64,000 bases of DNA from Cytidiella melzeri (Eukaryota; Basidiomycota; Agaricomycetes; Polyporales; Irpicaceae): the NCBI GenBank assembly GCA_022592445.1, contig JABYQR010000172.1, positions 27,383 to 91,382 on the forward strand, in the 5' to 3' direction. The notes beneath the pieces are model-generated. The model searched no databases. It worked only from the letters and a program-made list of their open reading frames with translations, and had not been told where the DNA came from. Numbering within the stretch: the first letter of the stretch is position 1; every line of letters starts with the position of its first letter. Positions 20,151-31,722 of the stretch are shown here, piece by piece. The position numbers were made by a program, and so were the translations under genes.

Positions 20151-20749
20151 GTGTAAGGATTCAAGAACTCAGTAGTCATAGAGAAAGGTAATTGCTTGGT
20201 TGAGGGGCAAGAGGATACACCTCATGATTTCGCAGCGTTTTGAACGCGCTAGCCCACATTGCCAGGCAAAAGCAAACGCTTGGAGATTGCACCGTCGACT
20301 GGCTAAGCAAGAAGTCTGGCTCGCCTCCGAATTTTCACAAAATTGATTTGAGAGAAACTTCAGAGGGGGGTGTTGTGTTATTGCTGTAGCTTTGAAAGTT
20401 TACTGCCTCACAATCTAGTTTGCCAGTGTGTAGAAGGAGTAAGCACACTTGTAAACTTTGAAGAGCGTACTGCAATAAAGGACCCGGTTATAGCTTTCAT
20501 AGTTACACGGTTGCTATCTTTCTGGCATGACCGCATTTCGAGCGTTGTTTTGGAGATGCCATGCCCATCCTAGAATGCTCAACCAACAATTTGCGAATAC
20601 AGCGGGTTTGTCATTTGGCCAAATAAACCATATCCCTTGGGTCAGGCATGTAGGTATATGGAGTCGTACCGTTGCTGGTATCAAGGGATGAGGCCTCGGA
20701 AAAGGGAGAACTTGAGAACGGTCAGGGGAAGAGTCAAAGACCAACCTAG
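20151..20749. other. Intergenic, no gene seen
   Basis: Short frames only. Neither strand shows a motif or splice pattern that I can support. Confidence 0.45.
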
Positions 20750-20860
20750 CAACAAATAGCTGTGCCAGACCCCTATGAAGAAAGAGAGCTTCACCGTCGA
20801 ATCGGGTGGGTGCCTTGTGGAAAATGCATGAAAACTGAGCGAGGTCGCGATTCATAGTAA
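20750..20860 (+). pseudogene. Remnant of S10 carboxypeptidase 3' region
   Basis: The nucleotides align with 12195-12313 of the intact carboxypeptidase, that is, the exon running from QQGFQTP through the EEESF and MGALG segments to EVA. Shared blocks include CCAGACCCC, GAAAGAGAGCTTC/GGAAGAGAGCTTC, GGGTGCC and CGAGGTCGCG. Bases are lost between blocks, so the frame is broken and the catalytic His region is missing. Downstream sequence (about 20870-20900) still resembles the following intron of the intact gene. The rest of the gene is not seen nearby. Confidence 0.7.
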
Positions 20861-21190
20861 GTTTGTGGTCATTGGTCTATATGTATGCTGAGTATACGTA
20901 CTAGGGCGACATTCAATGCGATGCTTTGTGTAGGCGATTTGGAGCCCGATCTTGACAGCTTAGTCGGCGTTTAAACTCGATCAGAAAAGCTTACTTTGCT
21001 TGAAATCAAACGTTGATGCATTCGCTACGTAACAGCTAAATTCAAAGTCCGCCACGTTACACGGTAAACTCAAAATCGCATCTCGAGCTTGTTGTCCAAC
21101 ACCCTCAATAATAACTGCCAGTGACCCGTAGACCATCGCTCGGACGACAGCGATACGAAGGAAGGCGATCAGCATAACTGCACGACGACC

Positions 21191-24100
21191 ATGTCTGCGC
21201 CACTGCCAGAGGACTTACTGCAAGTACCCGCACCCAACGAATCCCAAAACACCGAGCAGAATGGCGTACCTTCACAAGAACCCGAGCGTGCAGCATCTCA
21301 AGCACACTCAGAGTCTGCTTCGGAATGGGATATTCTGAGAGCCCACGTTCGCACTAAGCCGGGCGATTCGGAGTCGTGGTTGAGACTCGTCGACGTCGCG
21401 GTCGCCTCTGGAGACTTCAACCAGATAAACGAGACATACGAAGCGCTGCTGGAGGCATATCCAAACACGGTGCGTAAATATTTTGCTACGCTCACACGGT
21501 CTTCTAGATTTATCTTCGTTACCCTAGTCGTCTGCCCAAACAGCGTACATTAACCATCTGTTGGAGTCCTCGAGAGAGACGAGGTACCATGAGGCCGAGG
21601 GCCTGTTCAAGCGCTTTCTCAGGACGTCTTCATTCGTTGAGCTGTGGAAATTCTACTTGGCGTATGTGAGGTGCGTCCTTCATGCTTCTGACATTCACTC
21701 CGTCGACTCAAGTGCGTCTCGGACGACACCTGTAGGAGGCTCAATACTGGTCCGAACGTCAGGGACACCGTCCGTATGGCATACGAGTTCGCGCTGAACC
21801 ACATTGGCCACGACAGAGAGAGCTCCGAGCTTTGGTCGGATTATATCCAGTTTCTGAAAGCAGGAGAGGTATGTTTCTACCATCATAATCAGGCGACGCA
21901 GCTGCTGACGTGTTACTAGACGGCCACTACATGGGAGGAAGGTCAGAAGATGGACGCGATTCGAAAGGCGTATCAACGAGCGGTGCAAATACCGATGGAC
22001 AATGTCAAACGCCTTTGGGAGGAGTACCAAGAATTTGAGAATAACCTCAACAAGATAACTGTACGTGCCCTAGCGTCGCCCATTCAATCTTTACTCATGC
22101 TGTTGTGACAGGCGAAGAAGCTCATTACCGACTTGACACCCGCGCATATGCAAGCCCGAACTGTATTAACTACATTACAGGAACACCTGACAGTTCTCTT
22201 CCCTCCGCCTCCGCCCTCCAAGCACAAGACTAATATATGGCTTCCCCGACAGCCTAATTTCTCTGCGGGTGATAAAGCTCTCGTCGGAAGGTGGCGCATC
22301 TATCTAAAATGGGAGGAAGGTAATCCGCTGGAGATTGAGGACAAAGATAAGGCCCAACTGCATACGCGCCTCCAAGGTGTCTATCGCAAGGCCCTTGTTC
22401 GGATGCGTTTCTTTTCGGAAATATGGTGTGTGGCCATCGCTTCGTTCAAGAGTTTCATTAATGACATTTGGCTCACAGGTACATGGCGTACGTATGGTAC
22501 ATGAGTCTGAGTACCGACATGAGCCTTCCCGAGCAGAAGAGGAAGGACCGTAAAGAGGAGGCGCTGAACATTCTCAAAGCAGGAATTGAAGCCAACCCTT
22601 CGAGGTGTGTTTCTCATCTTCTTAAGGGCCTTGGTTATTCACACCCAGCTCGTCTATCAGCTTCGTCCTCAACTTTGCGTATGCCGAGGCTCAAGAGGCT
22701 GATAAGAAATTCGACGAGGTGCATGCTACGTTTGAGAAGTTCCTCGAGGTGCTCCGGAAAGATCTCGAAGTAGTCGAAGGTCGCGTGAACACTGCAAACG
22801 CTGCGTCTGCCAATGGTAATCAGTCGCAACTCAATGCCACTGCGACGGATGGCGGTACGTTGCCGTCGGGCTTCGTCACGGCGGGGATTCAGTCGCAAAA
22901 CTCCTCTTTCAACACGCAAAGCTCTGACGAAAAGCAACCCAAGTCGAAAGAACTGACAGATAGACGGACGGAGTTTGGTGTCGCTTGGATCGTTTACATG
23001 CGTTTCGCCAGAAGAGCGGAAAACTTGAAGTCTGCTAGGGCCATTTTCGGTAAAGCCAGACGAGATAAGTGGACACCTTGGGAAGTGTTCGAAGCTGCCG
23101 GTACGACAATCTCCCATGCGTAAAGTACACTTTGCGGACTCATCCAATTCGTTGCGATAGCCCTGATGGAGTATCACTGTACGAAAGCGAGTGACATTGC
23201 TATGCGTATCTTTGAAAAGGGACTTGAGACGTTCCCAGACGAGGTTGAGTTCGCACTGCGGTACCTCGGCTTCCTCATCTCCATCAATGATGACTCTAGT
23301 TGAGTGAACTCACTTGAGCGTCTATGACACGCAGGTTCACTGACTGCTGCTCAGATGCTCGTGCGTTGTTCGAACGTGTCGTCAATGTCTTCCCTGCTGA
23401 CCGTGCCCGCCCTATCTGGGATCGTTGGGCACGGTATGAATATCAGTTTGGTAGTCTCGAAGCCTCGCAGGCTCTTGAGAAGCGTATCGCAGAGGTGTAT
23501 CCGACCGGTGAGCGTAGCATTTGTAAGTTTTGGCAGTATGATACTCACTCTCCGGTAGATCCGCCTATTAAGCGGTTTGCAGAACGGCACAAATACCTTG
23601 GTACTGACGCTATCGCGGTGCACGATTTAGGCTTTGTGATCTCAAGAAGCAATGGTAACGGTAGCGCGCGTTCGAATGCCAGCAGCTTAGGAAGAACAGA
23701 AACGCAGCAGTCGATTGTTTCAAATCTCCCCACAAGCCAGCCGCAACAGTCTCAAGGAAGCGTGACGAAGAGGCCGTCCTCTCCTGATCACCGAAGAAGA
23801 GATGAGTCCCGTGGGGGCTCGACTGATTTCGGCCCGCCGTCCAAGAGGCAGAGGGCGGGCTCTCCGCAACAGAGAGGTTACGACCGTGGCGAGAGGTGGG
23901 AGCGACGAAAGCACGGCTCTCCGTCTCCATGGGATCGTGAGCGTGAGCGTGATTCATCTGCGCGTCGACCTGAAAAGGAGAGGGAAGAAGAAAAGAGTGT
24001 GATACCGCCTGTGCTGTCGTGGTTCATCAGCCAACTGCCTATGACGAGCTCTTTTGACGGTATGCGCTTCACGTCTGAAGACCGCAGAATTACCCACTGA

Positions 24101-24295
24101 CTCTACATGTTCATAGGCCCAGTATTCCGTACAGATGACCTTATGCAAGTGTTCCGAGGGGCTGTGATACCCAGTTCGACAGGCATCAGAGCACGATCCC
24201 CACCGCCGCCTTCAGCAATGCGAGGCAGTGGCCGACCTCCGCCGGACTACAGTCCGTACCAGGGGCCCGGTGGAGGCAGACGAGGCCGCTATTGA
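21191..24295 (+). CDS. RNA14: mRNA 3'-end processing protein RNA14 (CstF-77)
   Basis: The scaffold of cleavage factor IA/CstF, needed for cleavage and polyadenylation of pre-mRNA in the nucleus. After a short polar N-terminus come half-a-TPR (HAT) repeats: WLRLVDVAVASGDF, LWKFYLAYV, LWSDYIQFL, KRLWEEYQEFE, FGVAWIVYMRFARR, PIWDRWARYEYQFG. The Suf-domain C-terminal part carries FAERHKYLG. A long polar tail rich in R, S, P and G follows, then a short segment (PPVLSWFISQLP) that fits the monkeytail/Hrp1- or Clp1-contact region, and a GGRRGRY end. At least nine short introns were inferred. The start ATG follows ACGACC and opens the only long frame. Length, near 860 residues, is normal for the family. 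HRP1, a partner factor, lies at 37568-39658. Confidence 0.92.
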
Positions 24296-25337
24296 TCACG
24301 GGTGTGCTCGATCTAAACGATGATGCTGCGCTTGAAATTGTTGTTATCCCTCATCTAAGTCATGCACTCCAGTCTCACTACGTTGTTCAGTTGGGTTTCT
24401 GTGCTGATTCGACATGGATTTGAGTACTGAGTCTTCGCCCAATGCTGCACTGTAATCCCTCATTTTATTCAGTTACCCTACCTTGCACGTACTGTTACCA
24501 ATACATATCGCACAGCTAGTTATACTCGCACTGCTGCCAATGTCGCCGCAATTCTGGAGTTGTACCAAGCAACTTGAAGTCATCCTAACGCTGATTAGAT
24601 GTAGGTGCGGCAAAGGAACTCGAACTACCCTGATAAATAACCGTGCAGAGCGGACACTCTTTCGTTCTTAGTATACTCCTGCGCCTTGTGCCAGCGAGGC
24701 TGACTGATAGCTATGACAGTGCCATTTTCTCAAAAGCTACGTTCAAGTTGCAGTACATAATCAGATTTTATTTTTTTCAGGCTGTTTCGACCTGTGACAT
24801 AGTATGCTAAACGCGGTGTGACAGACGTGTTACATTCGGAGGGCATTCCGATACTGAGGATTCCGGCCCATGGAGAGTCCGGGTCATGGAGGGTGACAGT
24901 CACAGAAGTGACTAATGTGACCACAAAGCACATACACTTTATACGCTTACCAAAGCCGTGGAAGTCCAGTTCTCGGGGAATAGCACACAACGATGCAAGA
25001 CATTGGTCTCTGAGGCAAAGGCTTCTCTAAGCAAATAATGCCTGCTCATACAGGTAAACATGAGTGGTTGTCACGCCAATGGGCGCTTCAAGTCTGAAGT
25101 GCTTTGCCTCGTGAGCTCGGACACGAACGAACTGGCATATTACATGGTGGAAGTGTGTTGCAATTTAAGGAGATGGGATGGGGTTGTTTAACGACTCTCA
25201 GAGGCAAATGTGTTCCTCACCACTGTAGCTACAAATGAGGAATGGCAAATAGGAGACATACCATTTTGGGCACTTAATGGAAACTGACGGCCTCACATGA
25301 AAAGCGAAATGTTCAATGTACCGGAGTGTAGTCCACC
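24296..25337. other. Intergenic / left flank of KDZ gene
   Basis: About 1 kb without a supported gene. It may include the left end of a KDZ transposon whose gene starts at 25338. I compared it by eye with 27606-27760 and found no convincing terminal inverted repeat. Confidence 0.45.
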
Positions 25338-27605
25338 ATGAGCAAATCCCTCAATGAGATCTATGCCTGTCTACGCCCATATCCTCACCTTCTCGAAGAC
25401 CTCTCTCTGCCTGCCATGGTCCAGTTCATCAACTGTACTGCAGCACTCCGACGAGACATTCTACTTACGCAGTCTGTCAAGCACCCACCGCAGCAAGCTC
25501 CCAGGTTTCTTCCCTGGTCCATTATATGTTTCCTCAAGGACATGCTGGGACTGTCTGAGATGCATGTACAAGACTGTTGGGCAGCACTGAAGAATGTCAT
25601 CTGGCAAGGAGATGTATCGACAGGACTAGGTGTAGACTCCTTGAGCATATTCATGACGTTTGGACATCGCTATGGTTTGAGTAAGTCCAAGCAGTGATAT
25701 CTGCTTGCCTGTACATTAAGTTACCCTCTAGCGTTACACACATTCTATCCACCAAACTCTACCTGTATTGCCACATCGTGCAAAAAGATAGGAGCGACAT
25801 TGACTGGGGCGAAGCGACACTCTGTCTTACTTCACACACTTGATAAAGGCTCAGTACCAGCAACTGCTGTACAGCTACGCTGCTCTTGTATGTCTCTTAC
25901 AGCCTCTGTGAAAAATGCTCCAGCATATCTGATGATCTGGATTCTTTCAGACTGTCGGACCTCCTATCACTACAACTACTATGTTTCTAACGGTCGCCGT
26001 GTCTTTTACGCAGGTGTCCCTGCCATTCTTCAAGTATCTGCACATCGATTTGTTGAGGCCAGGTTAATTGATATGTGGATTAACTCATCGCTCATTTCTG
26101 GGTAAGCCATTTCTTCAGCCTTGTATTCGTCATGACTTCCACCACTAACAACCAACAGAATGGCAGCTAGTAGCTCCGCAAAGTTATACAACATGACCTT
26201 AGCTGAGGTTTCTCGCGGCATTGCTGAAGTTCCTGCGTTCAGTCCGTTTCTCCATACAAATGAGATATCCGACTCATTTGTGCTGCTGTGTCTCCTTCAA
26301 AACTCTCAAAAATATTCCACTGTTCTGGACGTCCCACACCATGGCTTGCACGAGGGCCGATTTAAGCAGGCGATGGAAGAGCGCAACTTGCGTGTACAGC
26401 GCGAAGGTCATCCAGAGGCCTACCATCATTGCTCCAAGTGTACTCGCTTCTACGACACCCGGAAATCCACAGGAGAGGGGTCATTGGGTAAGTCAGCACT
26501 CCAAGATGTCTCACATACTGTTCTCAATTCTGTTCATCTGCAGCAAAGGTATCCGCTGTGGTTATTGACGGCATAACCATTGGTCACCCATGCTGCTCGG
26601 TGCATAACTGCCACATTCCACTCGCTAGTCAACGCCACCGCTTTTGTCCAACTCATGCAGCCCGGAATCAAATATGCGCCATTACAAGCTGTGATTCTCC
26701 AGTGACTCCGGGTAGCCGCGTATGCCAGAATCCCAGCCATGTCAATATTCAACGCCGTCATGTCGAGCGTGGGCAGGCACGCTTCCAGCTTCAGCATCGC
26801 TTGCAGCAGGCACGTGCGACCATGCCTGACTCAATGCCTGGCGATGTTGATGCTTCCTTGGACATTGGCGAAGAAGACTTTGATCTCGATGGTCAAGGAC
26901 ATGTTGTGCCGGAAGAAGCAGGTCCGCCAGTATGCCCTAGCAAGCCGTCTGCCGGGAACAAACGTGTTCGCGCGCAGTTTGGCCGCAAGCGTACTCACAA
27001 TGAGCAGGTAAGTGACTCTAATTCCTACACAGTATTGCAAGCTTGCTCACAATAAGCAGATAATTGTTGCACCCTGTGGAGTAATTATTGCACGAACAAC
27101 ATTTTACGGAGCCGAAGCAGTGTCATCAGTCGCTGTCAGTATATGTTTTTGCAACTACAATGTGTGAGCTGCTTGCTAACCGTAGCCTTAGAAATTTGTC
27201 AAGCAGGTGTACCGAAAAGCGCCTCGCCCCGAACATATCATCTTTGACAACAACTGTAGCCTTGCAAAGGTGGTGAAGGGTGATCCTTTCTTTCAAGACA
27301 TTGGACTTTCAGTCGACGTTTTTCACTTCTCCTGCAAGCACAGCATTACAGCTACATTCTGTCAAGAACATTGCAACCCTCGTGCCTATCAGGAGCTGGT
27401 GAGTGAGGGAGGAGGCTGGTTCTTCAACTCCTCTATTGCAGAGCAAACCAACGTCTGGCTCGGCGGGTTCCACTCAATTTGTCGGGAGATGCATGTAGTC
27501 AAGTACAATTTTTTTCTCGATGAGATGATCATGCGTAGAAACAAGCTGACATTCGCAAAGCTTGAAGCGGATGGTCATGAGCCTAGCTACTGGAAGGACA
27601 TGTAA
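25338..27605 (+). CDS. KDZ-type transposase-family protein (CxC5/CxC6-like)
   Basis: It resembles the large Agaricomycete family of Kyakuja-Dileera-Zisupton transposase proteins with paired cysteine modules. The order is: a helical N-terminal domain (from MSKSLNEIYACLRPY); a first cysteine module (C-IATSC at about 25770, CSYCRTSYHYNYYV rebuilt across an intron near 25885-25950); HHCSKCTRFY (about 26427); VVIDGITIGHPCC with C-x4-C and C-x5-C pairs (26560-26730); an acidic linker; then FDNNCSLAKVV, FHFSCKH, FCQEHCNP, WFFNSSIAEQTNVWLGG and the end at YWKDM. FDNNC supplies an expected acidic RNase H-fold residue. About five introns splice cleanly and no internal stop was seen, so it may be a recent insertion or a domesticated copy. 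TIRs were not found. Confidence 0.82.
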
Positions 27606-27753
27606 CATCATCTTCAATGAAGACTTCGACTGACTGGTGAATTGTATTGTTCTACTGTCTCCACTACCACAAAATCATTCGAGGTATTGCAAAGATGCCG
27701 GTACTGTGATTAGCGTAAAAATGAGCTACCATGAGGAGCATCAGCTAGTGAAC

Positions 27754-28404
27754 CTATTTCGTGACTTCGAACGTCCATGGATAAAACAAACTTGATCCTG
27801 GCACTAACACGAGCCAAGGAACCAAAAAGTTCTCAACCAACGTCCACCATAGCCAGTAGTATAGTAGAGACAAGACGACTGTCAAGGCAGTAAAGGTTCG
27901 CGTTACTGGTGGTATAGAGGCAGTAAAGGTTCGTGTGACTGGTGGTGTAGAACCTTCAGAATCAGAAGAGGAGAGAGGTTCTGCGTCGGCCTGAGCGTTT
28001 AGACTATCCAGAAGGGAACGATTAATGTACTCTTCGTCGGCGTGCGGGACGCGACGCGTGAGATTGCTTGGTGTGGGAGTGTGTTTGAAGTGTGAGGCGA
28101 TGCAATGAGAGACGGCGAGAGGATAAACGAGGCGAGCCAACGATGATGTGGTCGACAACAAGGACAACGTCGGTGACAGCGAGGAGAGGGACGCGCTCGC
28201 GAACACCGGAGTCAGCGTTCCCCCCCGCGAGGAAAAATCGAAGGCAACTCCGAGGATGGGATCGTGCAACGCCCTCACGCGTTTTGGCACGTTTTGGCCT
28301 GTGGAATCCCGAGCCCACAGTGGGAACACCCTGGTTTCAACGTCGTAGACCTGTGGAATCCCGTCTGGACCGTGCCTGTGTTGGAACAAGCAAGGGTCCA
28401 ACAT
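27754..28404 (-). CDS. Hypothetical protein with hydrophobic C-terminus
   Basis: One open frame of 216 codons starting MLDPCLFQHRHGPDGIPQ. The N-terminal half is polar and Ser/Leu-rich. Near residues 157-177 the motif PPVTRTFTA occurs twice, encoded by a 33-base tandem repeat (about 27882-27950). The last 45 residues are strongly hydrophobic with several Trp (LLYYWLWW), suggesting one or two membrane segments. No family was recognised. It sits tail to tail with the KDZ gene, only 150 bases away, so it could also be a chance frame within element DNA. Confidence 0.4.
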   Translation of the reverse strand: MLDPCLFQHRHGPDGIPQVYDVETRVFPLWARDSTGQNVPKRVRALHDPILGVAFDFSSRGGTLTPVFASASLSSLSPTLSLLSTTSSLARLVYPLAVSHCIASHFKHTPTPSNLTRRVPHADEEYINRSLLDSLNAQADAEPLSSSDSEGSTPPVTRTFTASIPPVTRTFTALTVVLSLLYYWLWWTLVENFLVPWLVLVPGSSLFYPWTFEVTK

Positions 28405-28890
28405 GTGAGCGGAAATGAGGTGGACGTCTGAGCACTCACACTAAACAATGTGTCGTTCCCCGCCCTCCCGTCGTGTCACTCTGTCGTTGTACGTATATGC
28501 TGATGTTTCGTTAGCCATGCGGTGAATAGTATGATGAAAGCCAGAATATCGCCATGGAGTCGTGATGAGCCCAATATCGCGGACGATGACTCCATGTGAT
28601 ATGAGGGGATTTGGTGCGTTTGAGCACAGTGGGTCAGCTGGCTGCCTATAAGTTGATGCAGGTGCTCGGAATCAAACAGTAGCAAACAATCAACGACACG
28701 TGTACGATAGAAATAAAAAATACAGTATGAGGAGCGACAGGATGCCAAAAAAACAGTAAAACGAGATATATACCGGTGGAAACTGACTATGCAAGGAAAG
28801 GACTGTGGCACTTGAACGGGTGGAAAACTGACAGTGTCGGGAAAGGAGGAAGGTAGGTAGCGCTTGAATGGACGGAGAATAACCTGTCTA
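28405..28890. other. Intergenic, no gene seen
   Basis: The 3' flank of the gene at 28891-29767. A 220-codon minus-strand frame overlaps it but runs out of phase with that gene's better supported frame. Nothing else was recognised. Confidence 0.4.
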
Positions 28891-29767
28891 TTAATAGAGG
28901 TCAAGAGAGGCCTTGCGCTTGAGAATCTTCTGCGCGTTGCGCGTAGTGAGCTCGTTCGAGATTGATTTCTTCCTGACATCTCGGGAGAAATTCTTCCATA
29001 AGCTGGCGTCAACGTAGCCAGCAAAGAGTGCCTTGTCAAGGTCTGACGGGTGCGTTTGGCGAATTTTCTTGAAACGAGACTGGACATCGTAGAACGTCGA
29101 GGAGGAGAACTGCGAAGCCCTGGGGAAGAACCGTTCAAACACCTGCTTTACGGTTACCTTTGATGTCCCGTTAGCTTTCCCAGTTGCGATCCGATTCTCT
29201 TCTGTGCTCATGGTGAAGCACGAGTCCAGCGTACAGACATGAAAATCCTCCGGCCAGCGAAGACGGGGAGAGTTTGTTGAGCTGCGGCTGGGAATGGAGA
29301 GAACATCCTCATTGTCTGGGTCAACAGGAGCTTTGCGGCGCGCCTTTGCCTGCGGCTCCGGAGAAGTCGACGAGATGTAAATTGGAGTAGGGTACTTGTT
29401 GTGCTTCTTTCTCATTGGCGAAGGTGTCCCAACAGTTCCATGTCCAGATTTAGGACTGGTTGCACTACGGGCTCGCTTGCGGGTTGGCAGATCATCAGCG
29501 TCAGACTCTTCCAAGTCATCACTACTAGAGACGGAAGATGTAAGCTCCCTGAAGATAGAACGTGGTGGGGCAAGTTTGTTAGGAACAGGGCGTGGCTTAG
29601 GCCTGGGTTTTGGCGGACTCAGAGAGGAGGTTTTGCGATTCTTGACCTGGATAGCTCGGGCAGCTTCCAAACGGAGCTACTAGCAAACAAAAGGTATTAC
29701 TATTGCGTTAGCGGTAGGTGGTAGTAATGTTTTGTATATAAAAGGGAATTACCTGCGAACGAAACAT
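28891..29767 (-). CDS. Unknown protein with C-terminal helical domain
   Basis: Two exons. MFRSQ (29767-29753) is joined through a 76-base intron to LRLEAARAIQVKNRK (from 29676). The middle is disordered, with K/P-rich (KPRPKPRPVP), acidic-serine and basic nuclear-signal-like (PTRKRARS) stretches. The last 120 residues form a compact domain: FHVCTLDSCF, VFERFFPRASQFSSSTFYDV, then helices ending KKSISNEL. Its FP-x6-SSTFYD core resembles a C-terminal helix-turn-helix-like domain seen in Agaricomycete repeat-family proteins; this is from memory of the family and not certain. The palindrome begins 118 bases upstream of the start. It may once have been the 3' half of a gene whose 5' half is at 31723-32864. 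Confidence 0.6.
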
Positions 29768-29884
29768 TCCAAGAGGAAGCGGCAAGGACGGCGAACAATG
29801 ATAGTGAGACAGGAGTGATGAAAGCGAAAAGGCGAGGCGAATGACGTCAGCCTGACCCGGATGTCATCTACCATCTACGACGTG

Positions 29885-31658
29885 CATCTCCCATCAATCA
29901 CGCGCGGATTATCTCCGGCAACGTCCCCGCTCCCGCGCTCGCTGTCTACAACGATGAGCGCTGTATAGTATAATTCCATGGCTTCCCCTTTGATTCACTT
30001 AGTTCTTTTTGGCTATATATGGTAATAGAGTGTGTAGAATACGATTATGAAGTCCGATTTAATAATTACTTGATAGATCTCTCACTGTAGCCAGATCTGT
30101 AGTGGCCACAGGGGTGTCTGGCCCTCTGTATATACATGTACTGTTCCTAACATCTAGTGGCTTTGTTAAATTAATCTTGGATACATATTCGAAGAATTGG
30201 TGAAGAAACCATGTTATTTCAGACAAAGGAGAAGGTGCTATGCATTGAACATGGTGGAGAGTAGAGATGGGTGGCCACACATGGGATCATCTTGTACAAT
30301 AAATTGCACACATAATAGAAAGTGTTTTCCCATGTATATAGACGTAAAATAATGTGCCCGATTGGCGGAATAGCGGCTGGGCCAATTGTAGTGCACCTGC
30401 TCCCCTCCTGCCTCCCAAAAGGTACAAAGCGCCATCCCACTGTGTAACCATTGAGCGCGGGCTTGGCGCACCTATTCAGTCGTTTAGAGCACCCTAAAAA
30501 GCAATAGTACAAGGTATCAAATCCCCCCCGCCGTTAATTCTGACACTTCTAAGATGCTACAAAGGTGAGAAAAGGCGAAATTGACATGCTCCCAAGCACA
30601 TATCTGCCTGTGGAGGTCCCTACAGGCTGGGGGACTGTAAAATTCATTCAGTATAATGTTTAACATACATGATTCAGTATGTACAGTATTTTATTTGAAG
30701 GGGATTGAAGCCCTACAGCCCCAGATACATGAAAAAGCCGTCAGGAACACCAGGATGTGCAAGGACCCGGCACAAAGCTTCATGAAACCAGCTGTGCTCT
30801 CGGGTCATTTTCATGTATCTGGGGCTGTAGGGCTTCAATCCCCTTCAAATAAAATACTGTACATACTGAATCATGTATGTTAAACATTATACTGAATGAA
30901 TTTTACAGTCCCCCAGCCTGTAGGGACCTCCACAGGCAGATATGTGCTTGGGAGCATGTCAATTTCGCCTTTTCTCACCTTTGTAGCATCTTAGAAGTGT
31001 CAGAATTAACGGCGGGGGGGATTTGATACCTTGTACTATTGCTTTTTAGGGTGCTCTAAACGACTGAATAGGTGCGCCAAGCCCGCGCTCAATGGTTACA
31101 CAGTGGGATGGCGCTTTGTACCTTTTGGGAGGCAGGAGGGGAGCAGGTGCACTACAATTGGCCCAGCCGCTATTCCGCCAATCGGGCACATTATTTTACG
31201 TCTATATACATGGGAAAACACTTTCTATTATGTGTGCAATTTATTGTACAAGATGATCCCATGTGTGGCCACCCATCTCTACTCTCCACCATGTTCAATG
31301 CATAGCACCTTCTCCTTTGTCTGAAATAACATGGTTTCTTCACCAATTCTTCGAATATGTATCCAAGATTAATTTAACAAAGCCACTAGATGTTAGGAAC
31401 AGTACATGTATATACAGAGGGCCAGACACCCCTGTGGCCACTACAGATCTGGCTACAGTGAGAGATCTATCAAGTAATTATTAAATCGGACTTCATAATC
31501 GTATTCTACACACTCTATTACCATATATAGCCAAAAAGAACTAAGTGAATCAAAGGGGAAGCCATGGAATTATACTATACAGCGCTCATCGTTGTAGACA
31601 GCGAGCGCGGGAGCGGGGACGTTGCCGGAGATAATCCGCGCGTGATTGATGGGAGATG
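29885..31658. repeat. 1.77 kb near-perfect palindrome
   Basis: Left arm 29885-30735 and right arm 30808-31658 are reverse complements of equal length (851 bases) around a 72-base unpaired centre (30736-30807). Paired positions always sum to 61543, so there are no indels; stretches compared in detail were identical. Frames inside occur in mirror pairs (for example 30219-30512 minus and 31031-31324 plus) and look non-coding. The outermost bases read CATCTCCCATCAATCACGCG. No target-site duplication was found. A GCGAGCGCGGGAGC block of the arm recurs just outside the right end. If transcribed it would fold into a long hairpin RNA. It may be a foldback element, a local inverted duplication or an assembly artefact. 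Confidence 0.93.
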
Positions 31659-31722
31659 ATGGTGAGCGCGAGCGCGGGAGCACGATGGCCAGGGACCGAT
31701 GATGTTAGATATTTGAGTTGAT

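Noticed and set aside
24660..27760. Terminal inverted repeats of the KDZ element
   Set aside because: Visual comparison of both flanks gave only short chance matches; a program search is needed.
28476..29138. 220-codon minus-strand frame
   Set aside because: It overlaps the better supported frame of the gene at 28891-29767 and has no motif.
30219..31324. Mirror pair of 97-codon frames in the palindrome arms
   Set aside because: Identical only because the arms are identical; composition is not protein-like and no motif is present.
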